Notes: generated from the sequence alone by a model not told the origin. A DNA stretch of 64,000 nt from Oscillospiraceae bacterium (GCA_017436575.1 JAFSCU010000007.1:39143-103142); one strand, 5' to 3'; positions 27,558 to 38,965 are shown, counted from the first letter of the stretch. A program made the numbers and translations.

Positions 27558-27650
27558 TAGTTTTGTCCTCCTGTTTAGATTTTTTATATATGCAAACGGG
27601 ACAGTCCCGTTGCCTACTGATAGGGTGCAAGCATAGCCTTGCAATTTAAG

Positions 27651-27680
27651 AGTATATAATAAATATGGGGTAAATGTCAA
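27651..27680 (-). promoter_or_regulatory. rpmH promoter
   Basis: Minus strand TTGACA (27680-27675) and TATACT (27656-27651) with 18-bp spacing, about 95 bp before rpmH. The leader between contains the hairpin ACGGGAC/GTCCCGT. Confidence 0.65.
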
Positions 27681-27744
27681 GGGGAAAATATTTGGATTAT
27701 TGGTAAAAAATGAGGAAATATCAAAGGAAATACCGTGATGGTAT

Positions 27745-28132
27745 AGGGAACGGGTGAAGAATCTCTGATTCAACGGAAATATAAAGATGATAGTTTTACA
27801 ATGACTTGAATTCAAAGATTCTTCGCCGAAGGCTCAGAATGACGGGGCAGTCAACTGCGGGACGTCCGGGAGGCCGTCCCCTACAGGATGCGGTAAGGAC
27901 ATAAAATAAAAATGAGATATAAAACGGGCGGTGGAGGGCGACCGCCTCTACGGGATATGTATAAATAAATTGTGTAAGGTACGATGTCCACATCGTACCT
28001 GTGCGACAAACAAAGTCGGATATTGTCATCCTGAACGCAGTGAAGGATCTTTGCACCGATACAATGCAGATATTATAGTTTTTATAATGTTTGGAGTTCA
28101 AGGATTCTTCGGGCAAAGCATTCAGAAAGACA
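27745..28132. repeat. REP/MITE array upstream of dnaA
   Basis: Worn MITE 27750-27844; inverted REP GGACGTCC class 27858-27884; inverted REP 27925-27951; REP (GTAAGGTACGATGTCC) 27974-27999; MITE type B 28024-28132 with a damaged right end (TCAGAAAGACA). The array stops just before the AT-rich origin block. Confidence 0.8.
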
Positions 28133-28158
28133 GAGTGGTAGTCTGCAAATATAAAAAG

Positions 28159-28330
28159 TTTTCAACAATTTTTATGGTCTGTGTTGAGAAAAACTGTTCT
28201 TACTATTAGTATAGAATAACTAATATATTAATAATATAATATCTTTTATTTATATTATATTAATATTGAGTTTTCAACAATTTTATGGTAAAATTTAAGG
28301 GTATATAACGTTTAATACAGGAGAGTAAAA
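28159..28330. promoter_or_regulatory. dnaA upstream region with DnaA boxes and AT-rich block
   Basis: TTTTCAACA boxes at 28159-28167 and 28271-28279 flank about 70 bp that is almost pure A+T (28200-28268). Boxes this close to the dnaA start suggest autoregulation, and the AT-rich block could contribute to origin opening. AGGAGA precedes dnaA. Confidence 0.7.
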
Positions 28331-29629
28331 ATGGAATCTTTCAACGACGTTTTCGTGGCTGTGAAACAGTATTGTTCACAGAAAATTGTAAAGGCTTCAT
28401 TTGACCTTTTTATCGAGCCGATGGAGGCCGGTAAAATGGAAGGTGACACAGCCATCCTTTATGTCAGCAACGAATGGGCTAAAGGAACTATTGAAGCAAG
28501 ATTTATCCCTATTCTTAAAGAGGGTTTTGAACAGGTGTTGGGTTTTACCCTGATACCTAAAATTGAAGTAAAAGAACCGGATGATGAGGTGGAAAAGCAG
28601 CCTATCAACGGTGGTGAATACGCATTTACTTTTGATACATTTATTGTTGGCTCTTCCAACAAATTTGCCCATGCGGCAGCACTGGCAGTGGCACAGAATC
28701 CGTCTGTTGCTTACAACCCGCTGTTTATTTATGGAGAAAGCGGTCTGGGCAAAACCCACCTGCTGAATGCCATCAAGGCTGAAATCAGCAGAAACAACCC
28801 AAGGGCAAACATTGTTTATGTGGACGGCGAAACATTTACCAACGAAATTATCGCTGCAATCAGGGAAAACCAGACCAGCGAATTTCAGAACAAATACCGC
28901 CAGGCAGATGTGCTGCTGATAGACGATATTCAGTTTATCGCAGGTAAAGAAAGAACACAGGAAGAATTTTTCCACACTTTCAATGCACTGCACAACGCCG
29001 GCAAACAGATAGTTCTGGTATCTGACAGACCGCCAAAAGAAATAAAAAGTCTGGAAGAAAGACTGAGAAACAGATTTGAATGGGGACTGATGGCAGATAT
29101 TCAGCCACCTGATTTTGAAACAAGATGTGCCATCATCAAAAGAAAATCTGACCTGATGAGACTGGATATAAAACCTGATGTAATTGAATTTATTGCATCA
29201 AAGGTAAAAACAAATATCAGACAGCTGGAAGGTGTAGTTAAAAAGTTGGACGCACTGCAGCGTCTGGAGGGCAAACCGCCTATTATGGTAAATGCCCAGG
29301 CTGCAATCAAGGATATTCTCAACGAACAGATGTCCACACCTGTTACCATTGAAAAAATTATTCTGGAAGTTGGAAAGGTTTACAATGTATCCGCAGCTGA
29401 TATCCGCGGCAAAAGCCGCCGTCAGGAAGTGGCAGAAGCAAGAAAGATGTCTATGTACATTATAAAGGAAGTATGCGGACTGACAATGGAAGAAATAGGC
29501 AAGGAATTTGGCGGCCGTGACCATTCAACTGTGGTTTATTCCATCAGCAATGTTTCACAGCGACTGAAAACCGATTCTTTCTACAGAGATACTGCTGAAG
29601 ATATTATCAAAAATGTAAAGGCTATATAA
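28331..29629 (+). CDS. dnaA: chromosomal replication initiator DnaA
   Basis: 432 residues, AAA+ initiator that opens oriC. Domain I at 1-75, short linker to about 95, AAA+ domain with Walker A GESGLGKTH at 135-143 and Walker B VLLIDDI at 194-200, and domain IV with signature GGRDHSTVVYS at 394-404. Bacillus and E. coli have GGRDHTTV at this place; the Thr to Ser change lies in the recognition helix and fits the non-standard TTTTCAACA boxes around it. First gene of the dnaA-dnaN region, rightward. Confidence 0.98.
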   Translation: MESFNDVFVAVKQYCSQKIVKASFDLFIEPMEAGKMEGDTAILYVSNEWAKGTIEARFIPILKEGFEQVLGFTLIPKIEVKEPDDEVEKQPINGGEYAFTFDTFIVGSSNKFAHAAALAVAQNPSVAYNPLFIYGESGLGKTHLLNAIKAEISRNNPRANIVYVDGETFTNEIIAAIRENQTSEFQNKYRQADVLLIDDIQFIAGKERTQEEFFHTFNALHNAGKQIVLVSDRPPKEIKSLEERLRNRFEWGLMADIQPPDFETRCAIIKRKSDLMRLDIKPDVIEFIASKVKTNIRQLEGVVKKLDALQRLEGKPPIMVNAQAAIKDILNEQMSTPVTIEKIILEVGKVYNVSAADIRGKSRRQEVAEARKMSMYIIKEVCGLTMEEIGKEFGGRDHSTVVYSISNVSQRLKTDSFYRDTAEDIIKNVKAI

Positions 29630-29686
29630 AACAGACAGAGCCTTAAAAATCACAAAGTGGCAGCTTGATTATGTTTTGCCGGCATG

Positions 29687-30021
29687 TTTTCCACATTGCC
29701 TTTATATCATTGTTGAAAACATGTGTTTTTCACAGGCGGAAAATTTCACAATTTGATGAATATGCATAGAAAACCGCAATCCCCCATAAATCCCGCATAA
29801 ATATACAGTTGAAACTGTAAAAACTTTCAACAAAGTTTTCAACATTCAACAGTAAGTTTTCAACAGTATCAACAGCGCCAAAAGTTGTTCTGTTGGTTTA
29901 AACATTTTATCAACAGGTTTTCAACATGGGAAAAAATGGGGATTTACCGCTGAAAACAAGGCTTTAAAAAGTTTTCAACATTTTGGGCGCCTCTACTACT
30001 ACTACTGTTAATATATTATGA
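29687..30021. other. oriC: DnaA boxes, GC spacer, DnaA-trio, AT-rich unwinding site
   Basis: Boxes at 29687 (TTTTCCACA), 29711 (reverse), 29824 (CTTTCAACA), 29836, 29857, 29907 (TTATCAACA), 29918 and 29972, mostly TTTTCAACA in one orientation. After the last box come GGGCGCC, then four CTA triplets and CTG at 29993-30007, which read 3'-GAT on the other strand, then TTAATATATTATGA. This box/GC/trio/AT order is the basal unwinding module known from Bacillus subtilis. Position between dnaA and dnaN is canonical. Confidence 0.9.
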
Positions 30022-30107
30022 CAGGTAATGGGAAATTCCTGCAAATAAAGAATAAAAAAATTTTTTACCAATAGAAAAATGTTAAAAACCCTGAAAGGAA
30101 TAAAAAT

Positions 30108-31211
30108 ATGAAAATTGTATGTAACAGAGACAAGCTGAATGAAGCTATACAGATAGTTTCAAGAGCTGTAGCAACAAAAAGCAATCTGGCATCAATCGAA
30201 GGTATTCTTCTGATTGCAGAAAACGGCACCTTGACACTGACAGGTTATGACTTTGAAATGGGAATAAAGACCACTTTTGAATGTGATGTGGAAATGGAAG
30301 GCGATGTTGTTCTTAACGCACAGCTGCTGGGCAACATTGTAAGAAAGGTAAATAATGACTATATTTCCATTGAATGTGACGAAAGAATGAACTGTGTTAT
30401 CAAAAGCGGTATCACAAAATACAACATCAAGGGTATTGATTCCACAGATTACCCTGATTTTCCATCAGCAGGCAAGGACAACAGTGTAAAAATTGAAAAC
30501 AGCCTGTTTTCTGAAATGTGCGACTATGTTATCTATGCTGTATCCACAGACGAAAAAAGACCGGCCCACACAGGTGTGCTGATTAAACTGGAAGACAGAC
30601 AGCTGACTATGGTAGCACTGGACGGTTACAGACTGGCTGTATGTGAAAGAGAAGTTGACTTTGACGGCAGCTTCAATATGATTGTTCCTGCAAAGGCAAT
30701 GAATGAAGTAAGAAAAATTGCAGGTGACAAAGACGGCAAAATTACTATCTTTGCATCCCGCAGATATGTAATGTTCAAAGCCGGTGAATTTATTGTTCTG
30801 TCCAGACTGCTGGAAGGCGATTTCCTGGATTACAAAAAAGCAATTCCTACAAACTATATGACAGATGCTGTAATCAATACAAGAGCACTGCAGGAAGCAG
30901 TGGAAAGGGTTTCACTGATTATTACAGAAAGACTGAGAAACCCTGTAAAAATGAACATCAGCGACAATACACTCAGTGTAAAATGTGCAACAGAACTGGG
31001 TGATGTATATGATGAAATCAGCGTAGGTCAGGTGGGCCCAGATATGGAAATCGGTTTCAACAACAGATACATTCTGGACGCGCTGAAAGCAAGCAAGAAA
31101 GATGAACTGATTTTCAAATTCTCAGGTCCTTTGGCACCATGTAAAATTATTCCAAAAGAAGGAGACGACTTTACCTATCTGGTATTGCCTGTAAGATTTA
31201 AAAATGATTGA
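30108..31211 (+). CDS. dnaN: DNA polymerase III sliding clamp
   Basis: 367 residues, three-domain beta clamp that tethers the replicative polymerase. Family blocks include MKIVCNRDKLNEAIQIVSRA, LVALDGYRLA-like VALDGYRLAVCE in domain 2 and YLVLPVR at the C-terminus, equal to the terminal PMR-type motif. Start supported by AAAGGA. Overlaps the S4-domain gene by 8 bp. Confidence 0.98.
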   Translation: MKIVCNRDKLNEAIQIVSRAVATKSNLASIEGILLIAENGTLTLTGYDFEMGIKTTFECDVEMEGDVVLNAQLLGNIVRKVNNDYISIECDERMNCVIKSGITKYNIKGIDSTDYPDFPSAGKDNSVKIENSLFSEMCDYVIYAVSTDEKRPAHTGVLIKLEDRQLTMVALDGYRLAVCEREVDFDGSFNMIVPAKAMNEVRKIAGDKDGKITIFASRRYVMFKAGEFIVLSRLLEGDFLDYKKAIPTNYMTDAVINTRALQEAVERVSLIITERLRNPVKMNISDNTLSVKCATELGDVYDEISVGQVGPDMEIGFNNRYILDALKASKKDELIFKFSGPLAPCKIIPKEGDDFTYLVLPVRFKND

Positions 31212-31416
31212 GATTGCAATTACAACTGAATTTATAAAACTGGACCAGTTTCTGAAATTTGCAGGCTGTGTTTACACAGGCGGTGACGCAAAGGGCTTTA
31301 TTCAGGATGGTTATGTAAAAGTAAACGGTGAAGTGTGCACAATGCGCGGCAAAAAACTGGTGCCCGGTGATACAGTAAACTTTAACGAAGAAGATTTTAT
31401 TGTAGTAAGGGAATAA
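31204..31416 (+). CDS. yaaA: S4-domain RNA-binding protein YaaA type
   Basis: 70-residue single S4 domain (FIKLDQFLKFAGCVYTGGDAKGFIQDGYVKVNGE), the usual small gene between dnaN and recF in Firmicutes. Likely binds RNA; ribosome assembly has been suggested for related proteins. Translationally coupled to dnaN; recF starts 1 bp after its stop. Confidence 0.92.
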   Translation: MIEIAITTEFIKLDQFLKFAGCVYTGGDAKGFIQDGYVKVNGEVCTMRGKKLVPGDTVNFNEEDFIVVRE

Positions 31417-31417
31417 T

Positions 31418-32536
31418 ATGGCAGGGCAGTATATCAGAGATATAGATATAACAACCTACAGAAATATTGAAAGGGCAAATGTAGTTTTTTCACCGGGGAT
31501 AAACATTATCTACGGTGAAAATGCCCAGGGCAAAACAAATTTTATGGAAGCTGTCTGGCTGATGAGCGGGGGGAAAAGTTTCCGCGGAACAAAAGACAGG
31601 GATATGATTGGTTTTGGCCGGGATGCTTTCCGCATTGAAGGTACAGTGGTAAATGAAAATGAGGAAGTGAAAATTACCGTTGCCTGCGCAAAAAACAACC
31701 CTAAATATACAGGCCGTATGGCAAAGATAAACAGCGGCAGTTTTGTCAGCCCATCAAGGATAGCAGGTAATTTTTACCGGGTGATTTTTTCGCCTGTACA
31801 CCTGAATATCATCAGTGGTGGGCCGGCACTGCGCAGAAAGTTTGCTGATGCCTGTCTGTGCCAGATGTATCCGGGTTTTATGGAAAATTACAGACAGTAT
31901 CTTCATGTGATTGACCAGCGAAACAATTTTCTGAAATCCATAAAAAACTATGATGAAAACCAACAGAGTGCTATTTTTGACACTCTGGACAGCACCCTGG
32001 CAACACTGGGGTATGAAATATATAAACAGAGAAAAGAATTTATAGATCTGCTGGCTGATTTTGCCGGCAGTTACTATGATAAGATTTCTCACGGCAGGGA
32101 AAAGCTGACCTTTGTTTACCGTGATATGGGAAAAACAAGGGATGAAATAATGAAAAAGCTGGAGTATAACAGAGACAGGGATAAAATTCTGGGATATACC
32201 AGTGCAGGTATTCACCGTGAGGATATAGATATTTACCTGGACGGCAAAAAAGCCGGCGAATATGCCAGCCAGGGGCAGCAGAGAAGTATAGTGATAGCCA
32301 TGAAACTGGCTGAAAGCGATATTATGCAGCAGGTGACCGATGTGGCGCCGGCTGTGCTGCTGGATGATGTACTGAGCGAACTGGATTCTGCACGCCAGGA
32401 CTATCTGCTGAACAATATAAAAGGCAGACAGGTGTTTATTACCAGTTGCCATATAGAACGAATACAGTTGAGCGAGAGTAAGAAATTTTTCGTTGAGGGC
32501 GGTAAGATTTATCAGGATAATGAAACTGGTAGATAA
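31418..32536 (+). CDS. recF: DNA replication/repair protein RecF
   Basis: 372-residue SMC-like ATPase that helps load RecA at gaps. Walker A GENAQGKTN at 33-41, ABC signature YASQGQQRS, Walker B AVLLDDVLSELD. The C-terminal segment SESKKFFVEGGKI is followed by an unusual YQDNETGR end, and a second, degenerate copy of this C-terminus (TESKKFYVDGGVIVQK, stop) lies at 32693-32740. The present 3' end thus appears to have been replaced by an insertion. Confidence 0.95.
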   Translation: MAGQYIRDIDITTYRNIERANVVFSPGINIIYGENAQGKTNFMEAVWLMSGGKSFRGTKDRDMIGFGRDAFRIEGTVVNENEEVKITVACAKNNPKYTGRMAKINSGSFVSPSRIAGNFYRVIFSPVHLNIISGGPALRRKFADACLCQMYPGFMENYRQYLHVIDQRNNFLKSIKNYDENQQSAIFDTLDSTLATLGYEIYKQRKEFIDLLADFAGSYYDKISHGREKLTFVYRDMGKTRDEIMKKLEYNRDRDKILGYTSAGIHREDIDIYLDGKKAGEYASQGQQRSIVIAMKLAESDIMQQVTDVAPAVLLDDVLSELDSARQDYLLNNIKGRQVFITSCHIERIQLSESKKFFVEGGKIYQDNETGR

Positions 32537-32740
32537 TAAGAGCAGCGAAGTGGCGGTAAGCATAGCGACAGAGTGGTATTTCACAAAGTGAAATAAGCCG
32601 AGCTGGTCATGCGAGGCTAACGGGGCCGTGGAAGGCAACTTGTTGCCGACCATGTGCAAATGCGAGCCGCGGTGGAAGCGAGCAAGCCAACCGAAAGTAA
32701 GAAGTTTTATGTGGATGGTGGAGTGATTGTGCAGAAATAA
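32474..32740 (+). repeat. small insertion with duplicated recF 3' end
   Basis: Two 3'-end copies of recF, starting at 32474 and 32693 (219 bp apart), enclose a segment rich in short palindromes (TATTTCAC/GTGAAATA; GGCAAC/GTTGCC) and the module ATGTGCAAATGC...GCCGCGGTGGAAGC at about 32652-32680. The same module lies in the tRNA-Thr tandem units. Confidence 0.65.
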
Positions 32741-32754
32741 TTTCTGCGCTTTAT

Positions 32755-32990
32755 ATAAATAACTTTCGTTATTTATTGTCCTTTCTTGAAGAAAGGACCA
32801 AAGACCCGGGGTGTTGCGATTCCCCCCGGACCCCACAACGCGGAATATGTACATTGTTGCCTTACATATACCAGCGCTGCTGCGTGCAAATCCGCACGCA
32901 ACGCGCACAGGTTATGTGTCAGTGCCGGCAAATACATATTAAATATAAGGAGAGGCGCTGCGCCCTCTCCATTTCACCTCTCCTGCAGAG
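32755..32990. repeat. palindrome-rich intergenic repeat
   Basis: Chain of hairpins: AATAACT/AGTTATT-like stem, GTCCTTTCTTGAAGAAAGGAC, GGGTTGCGATTCCC-type stem, GCGTGCAAATCCGCACGC, GGAGAGGCGCTGCGCCCTCTCC. The stretch from CCTTTCTT to the GTTGCGATTCCCCC block is shared with 58410-58465. No gene from 32741 to 33005. Confidence 0.7.
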
Positions 32991-33005
32991 AATAAAAATA
33001 TAAAT

Positions 33006-35193
<2,188 letters not shown>

Positions 35194-35201
35194 GTGATGG
35201 T

Positions 35202-35822
35202 ATGGAATATCCTTTACAGATAGAACTGGATGTAACCCAGGACGATTTTATTGAAGTGGAAATACTGGAACAGGAACTGGAAGCACAGCTGTGGAAACAA
35301 AGTGTGAAAAAGACATTTATAGTGGAAACAGCAGTTATTGCTGTGGTCATAGCACTGGTGCTGTGGCTGGCAAGCAAAGGAACAATTATGGCAATGACTG
35401 TGATTTTTCCGATATTTTTCTGGTTTTGTTTTCTGCTGCATTTTGTTTACACATACAACTGGGGTGTGAAAAGAGAATTCAATATGGCGGTACAGCATCT
35501 GCTGCACAACAAGGATACCCAGGAGTTTTTTACACCTGAAAGAGGTATGGTGCTGTTTTATGAAGACAGATGCGAATACCTGACCAATGAACAGAGAAGA
35601 TTTTTTGATTACGATCTGATTAAAAATATAAAGATTATAAAACATCTGTATATTTTTGTAATGAAAAGAAGTAAAGAGAAAAATCTGCGTGGTTTTGCAT
35701 ATATGGTAATTCCAAGAAGAAACCTTACCGATAATCAGAAACAGCAGATGGATGAAATCTGCGCCCGCATTGTAAAGGAAAATGACCTGAAAGAGTGGGT
35801 TAAAAGTGAGATTTTTGGGTAA
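35202..35822 (+). CDS. YcxB-like membrane protein
   Basis: 206 residues: cytosolic N-terminus, two membrane helices (about 46-64 and 68-90) and a soluble C-terminal domain containing ERGMVLFYEDRCEYLTNEQ and YDLIKNIKIIKHLYIFVMKRS, which fits the YcxB C-terminal domain family of unknown function. AGGTGATGG precedes the ATG 8 bp after gyrB. Confidence 0.7.
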   Translation: MEYPLQIELDVTQDDFIEVEILEQELEAQLWKQSVKKTFIVETAVIAVVIALVLWLASKGTIMAMTVIFPIFFWFCFLLHFVYTYNWGVKREFNMAVQHLLHNKDTQEFFTPERGMVLFYEDRCEYLTNEQRRFFDYDLIKNIKIIKHLYIFVMKRSKEKNLRGFAYMVIPRRNLTDNQKQQMDEICARIVKENDLKEWVKSEIFG

Positions 35823-35839
35823 AGGCAGTGCTTATAAAA

Positions 35840-36253
35840 TGTCATTCCGAACACCGCAGGTGGAGGAATCTTTGACGGCTTGCCGTCAATAAATCAGGAG
35901 AAATGTATGTATTATGTCTATATAATGTCCAATTGGAATAATAAAGTAGTTTATATAGGTTTTACAAATAATCTTGAAAGAAGAGTTTACGAGCATAAAA
36001 ACAAATTGATAGATGGATTTACAAAAAAATATAATGTAAATAAATTGGTATATTTTGAACAGACAAGTGATGTAAGAGTGTCTTTGGAAAGAGAAAAGCA
36101 GATAAAAAAATTCCGAAGGGAAAAGAAAAATATGCTTATTGAAAGTATAAATCCTGACTGGCGAGATTTGTCACTTGACTGGTATAACTAATTTTCAGCA
36201 ACAGAATTGCCAGCAGAGCTGGCAAAGATTCCTCACATACGTTCGGAATGACA
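35840..36253. mobile_element. MITE-ended element carrying a GIY-YIG gene
   Basis: 414 bp. Left end TGTCATTCCGAAC and right end GTTCGGAATGACA are a perfect 13-bp inverted repeat. Inside them a second inverted pair GAGGAATCTTTG / CAAAGATTCCTC. Each end then has a short hairpin: GACGGC-TT-GCCGTC on the left, TGCCAGC-AGA-GCTGGCA on the right. The only gene inside is a GIY-YIG nuclease. End layout is the same as in the 110-bp MITEs of this window. Confidence 0.75.
35907..36191 (+). CDS. GIY-YIG nuclease family protein (UPF0213 type)
   Basis: 94-residue single-domain GIY-YIG nuclease. Seen: YYVYIM and VVYIGFT (the GIY and YIG strands), ERRVYEHK with the catalytic Arg, and LEREKQIKKFRREKK with the metal-binding Glu; C-terminus NPDWRDLSLDW is typical of YhbQ/UPF0213 proteins. 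ATG at 35907 is chosen because AGGAG is correctly spaced. The gene is enclosed by MITE-type ends, so it may act on those ends; that role is inference. Confidence 0.85.
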   Translation: MYYVYIMSNWNNKVVYIGFTNNLERRVYEHKNKLIDGFTKKYNVNKLVYFEQTSDVRVSLEREKQIKKFRREKKNMLIESINPDWRDLSLDWYN

Positions 36254-36273
36254 CTCTGGAAAGAGTAGAACAA

Positions 36274-36327
36274 TGTCATTCCGAGTGAGCAAAGCGACGA
36301 GGAATCTTTGACGGCAAAGCCGTCAAT
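36274..36327 (+). repeat. solitary left end of GIY-YIG-type element
   Basis: TGTCATTCCGAG, then GAGGAATCTTTG and hairpin GACGGC-AAA-GCCGTC, nearly the same as the left end of the neighbouring GIY-YIG element, but with no right end before gyrA. Confidence 0.7.
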
Positions 36328-36387
36328 CAATAATAAAAATCTGGTTAATTTATAATTTGCCTTCGGCATTTAGGAGATAAATTAAAA

Positions 36388-38853
36388 ATGATAGTTGATA
36401 ACACAAGATATATAAACAAAGACATTGAAAAGGAAATGAAAGGCAGCTTTCTGAACTATTCCATGTCTGTAATCGTTTCCCGTGCATTGCCTGATGTGCG
36501 CGATGGGCTGAAGCCTGTTCATCGCCGCATACTGTATGCAATGTATGAAAACAATCTGGATGCCAGCCACGGTTACCAGAAGTCTGCCCAGACTGTTGGT
36601 GAAGTGCTGGGTAAATATCATCCACACGGTGACGCATCTGTTTATGATGCAATGGTGCGTCTGGCACAGGATTTTTCACTGCGCTATCCGCTGATTGACG
36701 GCCAGGGTAACTTTGGTTCTGTGGACGGCGACCCACCTGCTGCATACCGTTATACAGAAGCAAGAATGGAAAGAATTTCTGATGAAATGCTGCGTGATAT
36801 CGAAAAGGAAACAGTTGATTTTGTAAACAACTTTGACGATTCACGCCAGGAACCTGGTGTTTTGCCAAGCAGAATTCCAAACCTGCTGGTAAATGGTTCA
36901 TCAGGTATTGCCGTAGGTATGGCAACAAATATTCCGCCACACAATCTGAGCGAAATATGTGACGGCATAGCTTTTCTGATTGACAATCCTGAAGCTGATT
37001 TCAACCAGCTGATGGAATATATCCCGGGGCCTGACTTTCCTACAGGCGGTGTTATTATGGGCAGAAGCGGTATCCGCAGTGCCTATGCAACAGGCCGTGG
37101 CAAAATAACTCTTCGCGGCCGTGCTGTAATCGAAGAAGGCGATGACGGCAGAAACAGCATCATCGTGACAGAAATTCCATATATGGTAAATAAAGCACGA
37201 CTGATTGAAAGAATTGCTGACCTGGTTAAAGAAAAACGTCTGGAAGGTATTGCCGATCTGAACGATGAATCTGACAGAGACGGTATGCGCATTGTTATCA
37301 AGCTGAAAAAAGATGCCATTCCACAGATTGTGCTGAACCACCTGTATTCAATGACAGAACTGCAGGATACAGTGGGTGCAATTATGCTGGCACTGGACGG
37401 CGGTGTGCCAAAGGTTATGGACCTGAAAACAATGCTGCAGAAATATATTGACCACCAGTGTGATGTTCTGGAAAGAAGAACACGCTTTGACCTGAAAAAA
37501 GCACTGGAGAGACAGCATCTGCTGGAAGGATTGAAAATAGCCTGCGACAACATTGATGAAGTAATCAAAGTTATCCGCGAAAGCTATGACAATGCAAAAG
37601 AAAGACTGATGGAAAGATTCAGCCTGTCTGATGTGCAGGCAACTGCTATTCTGAACATGCAGCTGAGAAGACTGCAGGGGCTGGAAATTGAAAAAATTGA
37701 AAACGAACTGGCTGAACTGGCTGAAAAAATAGCATATTACAGAGAATTTCTGGAAAATCACCACATGGTTCTGGAACAGGTAAAAGAAGATATTCTTGCT
37801 ATCAAAGAAAAATATGGTGATGAAAGAAGAACTGAAATTGCCCATATCAGCGGCGAAGTGGATATCGAAGACTTGATTCCTGACGAAGAATGTATATTTA
37901 CATTTACAAACTTTGGCTATATCAAACGTCAGCCTAAAGACACCTATCAGGCACAGAGACGTGGCGGCCGCGGTATCAGCGGTATGAGCCGCCGTGATGA
38001 AGACTATGTACAGGAACTGTTTATGGGCAGAACACATAACTATATTATGTTTGCCACAGACAAAGGTCGTGTATACAGACTGAAAGGTTATGAAATTCCT
38101 GAAGGCAGCCGCCAGGCAAGAGGTATAAACATTGTAAACCTGCTGCAGCTTCAGCCTGATGAAAAGATTACCAACGTTATTCCAACTGAAGAAGGTTTTG
38201 AAGGTAACGTGGTAATGGTAACACAGAAGGGTATTATCAAACGTACCCCTGTGGAAGAATACAAAAATGTGCGTAAGTCCGGTCTGATTGCAATTACTCT
38301 GGACGAAGGCGACAACCTGGCATGGACAAGAATCACCAGCGGCAGCGACGAACTGATTGTAGCCACAAAGAACGGCCAGGCAATCAAGTTCAGCGAAGAA
38401 GATGTGCGCCTGGTGGGCAGAAGTGCCAGAGGTGTAAAAGCCATTGAGCTGGGCGAAGATGATGTGGTAGTAGGTATGGGTATCGCAAAAGAAGGTACCA
38501 AACTGCTGACAATCACAGAAGACGGCAAAGGCAGACGTACAGATGTAAACGAATACCGTCTGCAGACCAGAGGCGGTAAAGGTGTAAGAAACTTTGACGT
38601 GGAAAAAGCCGGCTATGTGGCAGGTGTACGCATTGTAAATGATGACGATGATATTATTCTGATTTCCATGAGCGGTATCATTATCCGTATGCATGTAAGC
38701 GACATTGCTGTACAGAGCCGTTATGCAAACGGTGTTAAGGTAATGCGTCTGGATGCAGAGGACAAAGCTGTAACATTTGCTGTGACTATGAGAGAAGATG
38801 TGGAAGATTCTGAAGAAGAAACAGCAGAAGATACAGTGACAACTGAAGAATAA
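36388..38853 (+). CDS. gyrA: DNA gyrase subunit A
   Basis: 821 residues. Winged-helix domain with [17 protein letters not shown] and catalytic Tyr in [10 protein letters not shown]; coiled-coil gate; C-terminal beta-pinwheel with the GyrA box QRRGGRGIS, which marks gyrase rather than topoisomerase IV. Acidic C-terminal tail. GGAG lies upstream of the ATG. The quinolone-determining residues (DASVYD) are of the wild-type kind. Confidence 0.98.
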   Translation: MIVDNTRYINKDIEKEMKGSFLNYSMSVIVSRALPDVRDGLKPVHRRILYAMYENNLDASHGYQKSAQTVGEVLGKYHPHGDASVYDAMVRLAQDFSLRYPLIDGQGNFGSVDGDPPAAYRYTEARMERISDEMLRDIEKETVDFVNNFDDSRQEPGVLPSRIPNLLVNGSSGIAVGMATNIPPHNLSEICDGIAFLIDNPEADFNQLMEYIPGPDFPTGGVIMGRSGIRSAYATGRGKITLRGRAVIEEGDDGRNSIIVTEIPYMVNKARLIERIADLVKEKRLEGIADLNDESDRDGMRIVIKLKKDAIPQIVLNHLYSMTELQDTVGAIMLALDGGVPKVMDLKTMLQKYIDHQCDVLERRTRFDLKKALERQHLLEGLKIACDNIDEVIKVIRESYDNAKERLMERFSLSDVQATAILNMQLRRLQGLEIEKIENELAELAEKIAYYREFLENHHMVLEQVKEDILAIKEKYGDERRTEIAHISGEVDIEDLIPDEECIFTFTNFGYIKRQPKDTYQAQRRGGRGISGMSRRDEDYVQELFMGRTHNYIMFATDKGRVYRLKGYEIPEGSRQARGINIVNLLQLQPDEKITNVIPTEEGFEGNVVMVTQKGIIKRTPVEEYKNVRKSGLIAITLDEGDNLAWTRITSGSDELIVATKNGQAIKFSEEDVRLVGRSARGVKAIELGEDDVVVGMGIAKEGTKLLTITEDGKGRRTDVNEYRLQTRGGKGVRNFDVEKAGYVAGVRIVNDDDDIILISMSGIIIRMHVSDIAVQSRYANGVKVMRLDAEDKAVTFAVTMREDVEDSEEETAEDTVTTEE

Positions 38854-38866
38854 TTTTTATTAACAA

Positions 38867-38926
38867 CGTAGGGGGCGGCGTCCTCGACGCCCCGCAAAAC
38901 GGGATGTCCAGGAGGCCATCCCCTAC
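38867..38926. repeat. REP/inverted REP pair behind gyrA
   Basis: REP GTAGGGGGCGGCGTCC class at 38867-38895 and inverted REP (GGATGTCC, one transition from the GGACGTCC class) at 38900-38926, head to head with a 4-bp gap, so the two could form a cruciform or act as a gyrA terminator. Confidence 0.8.
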
Positions 38927-38965
38927 AATTTATTTATATTTTACTAAAATATTACTATTTGTATT

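Noticed and set aside
37348-38694. A 448-codon leftward reading frame
   Set aside because: Exact antisense of gyrA; composition is that of a shadow frame.
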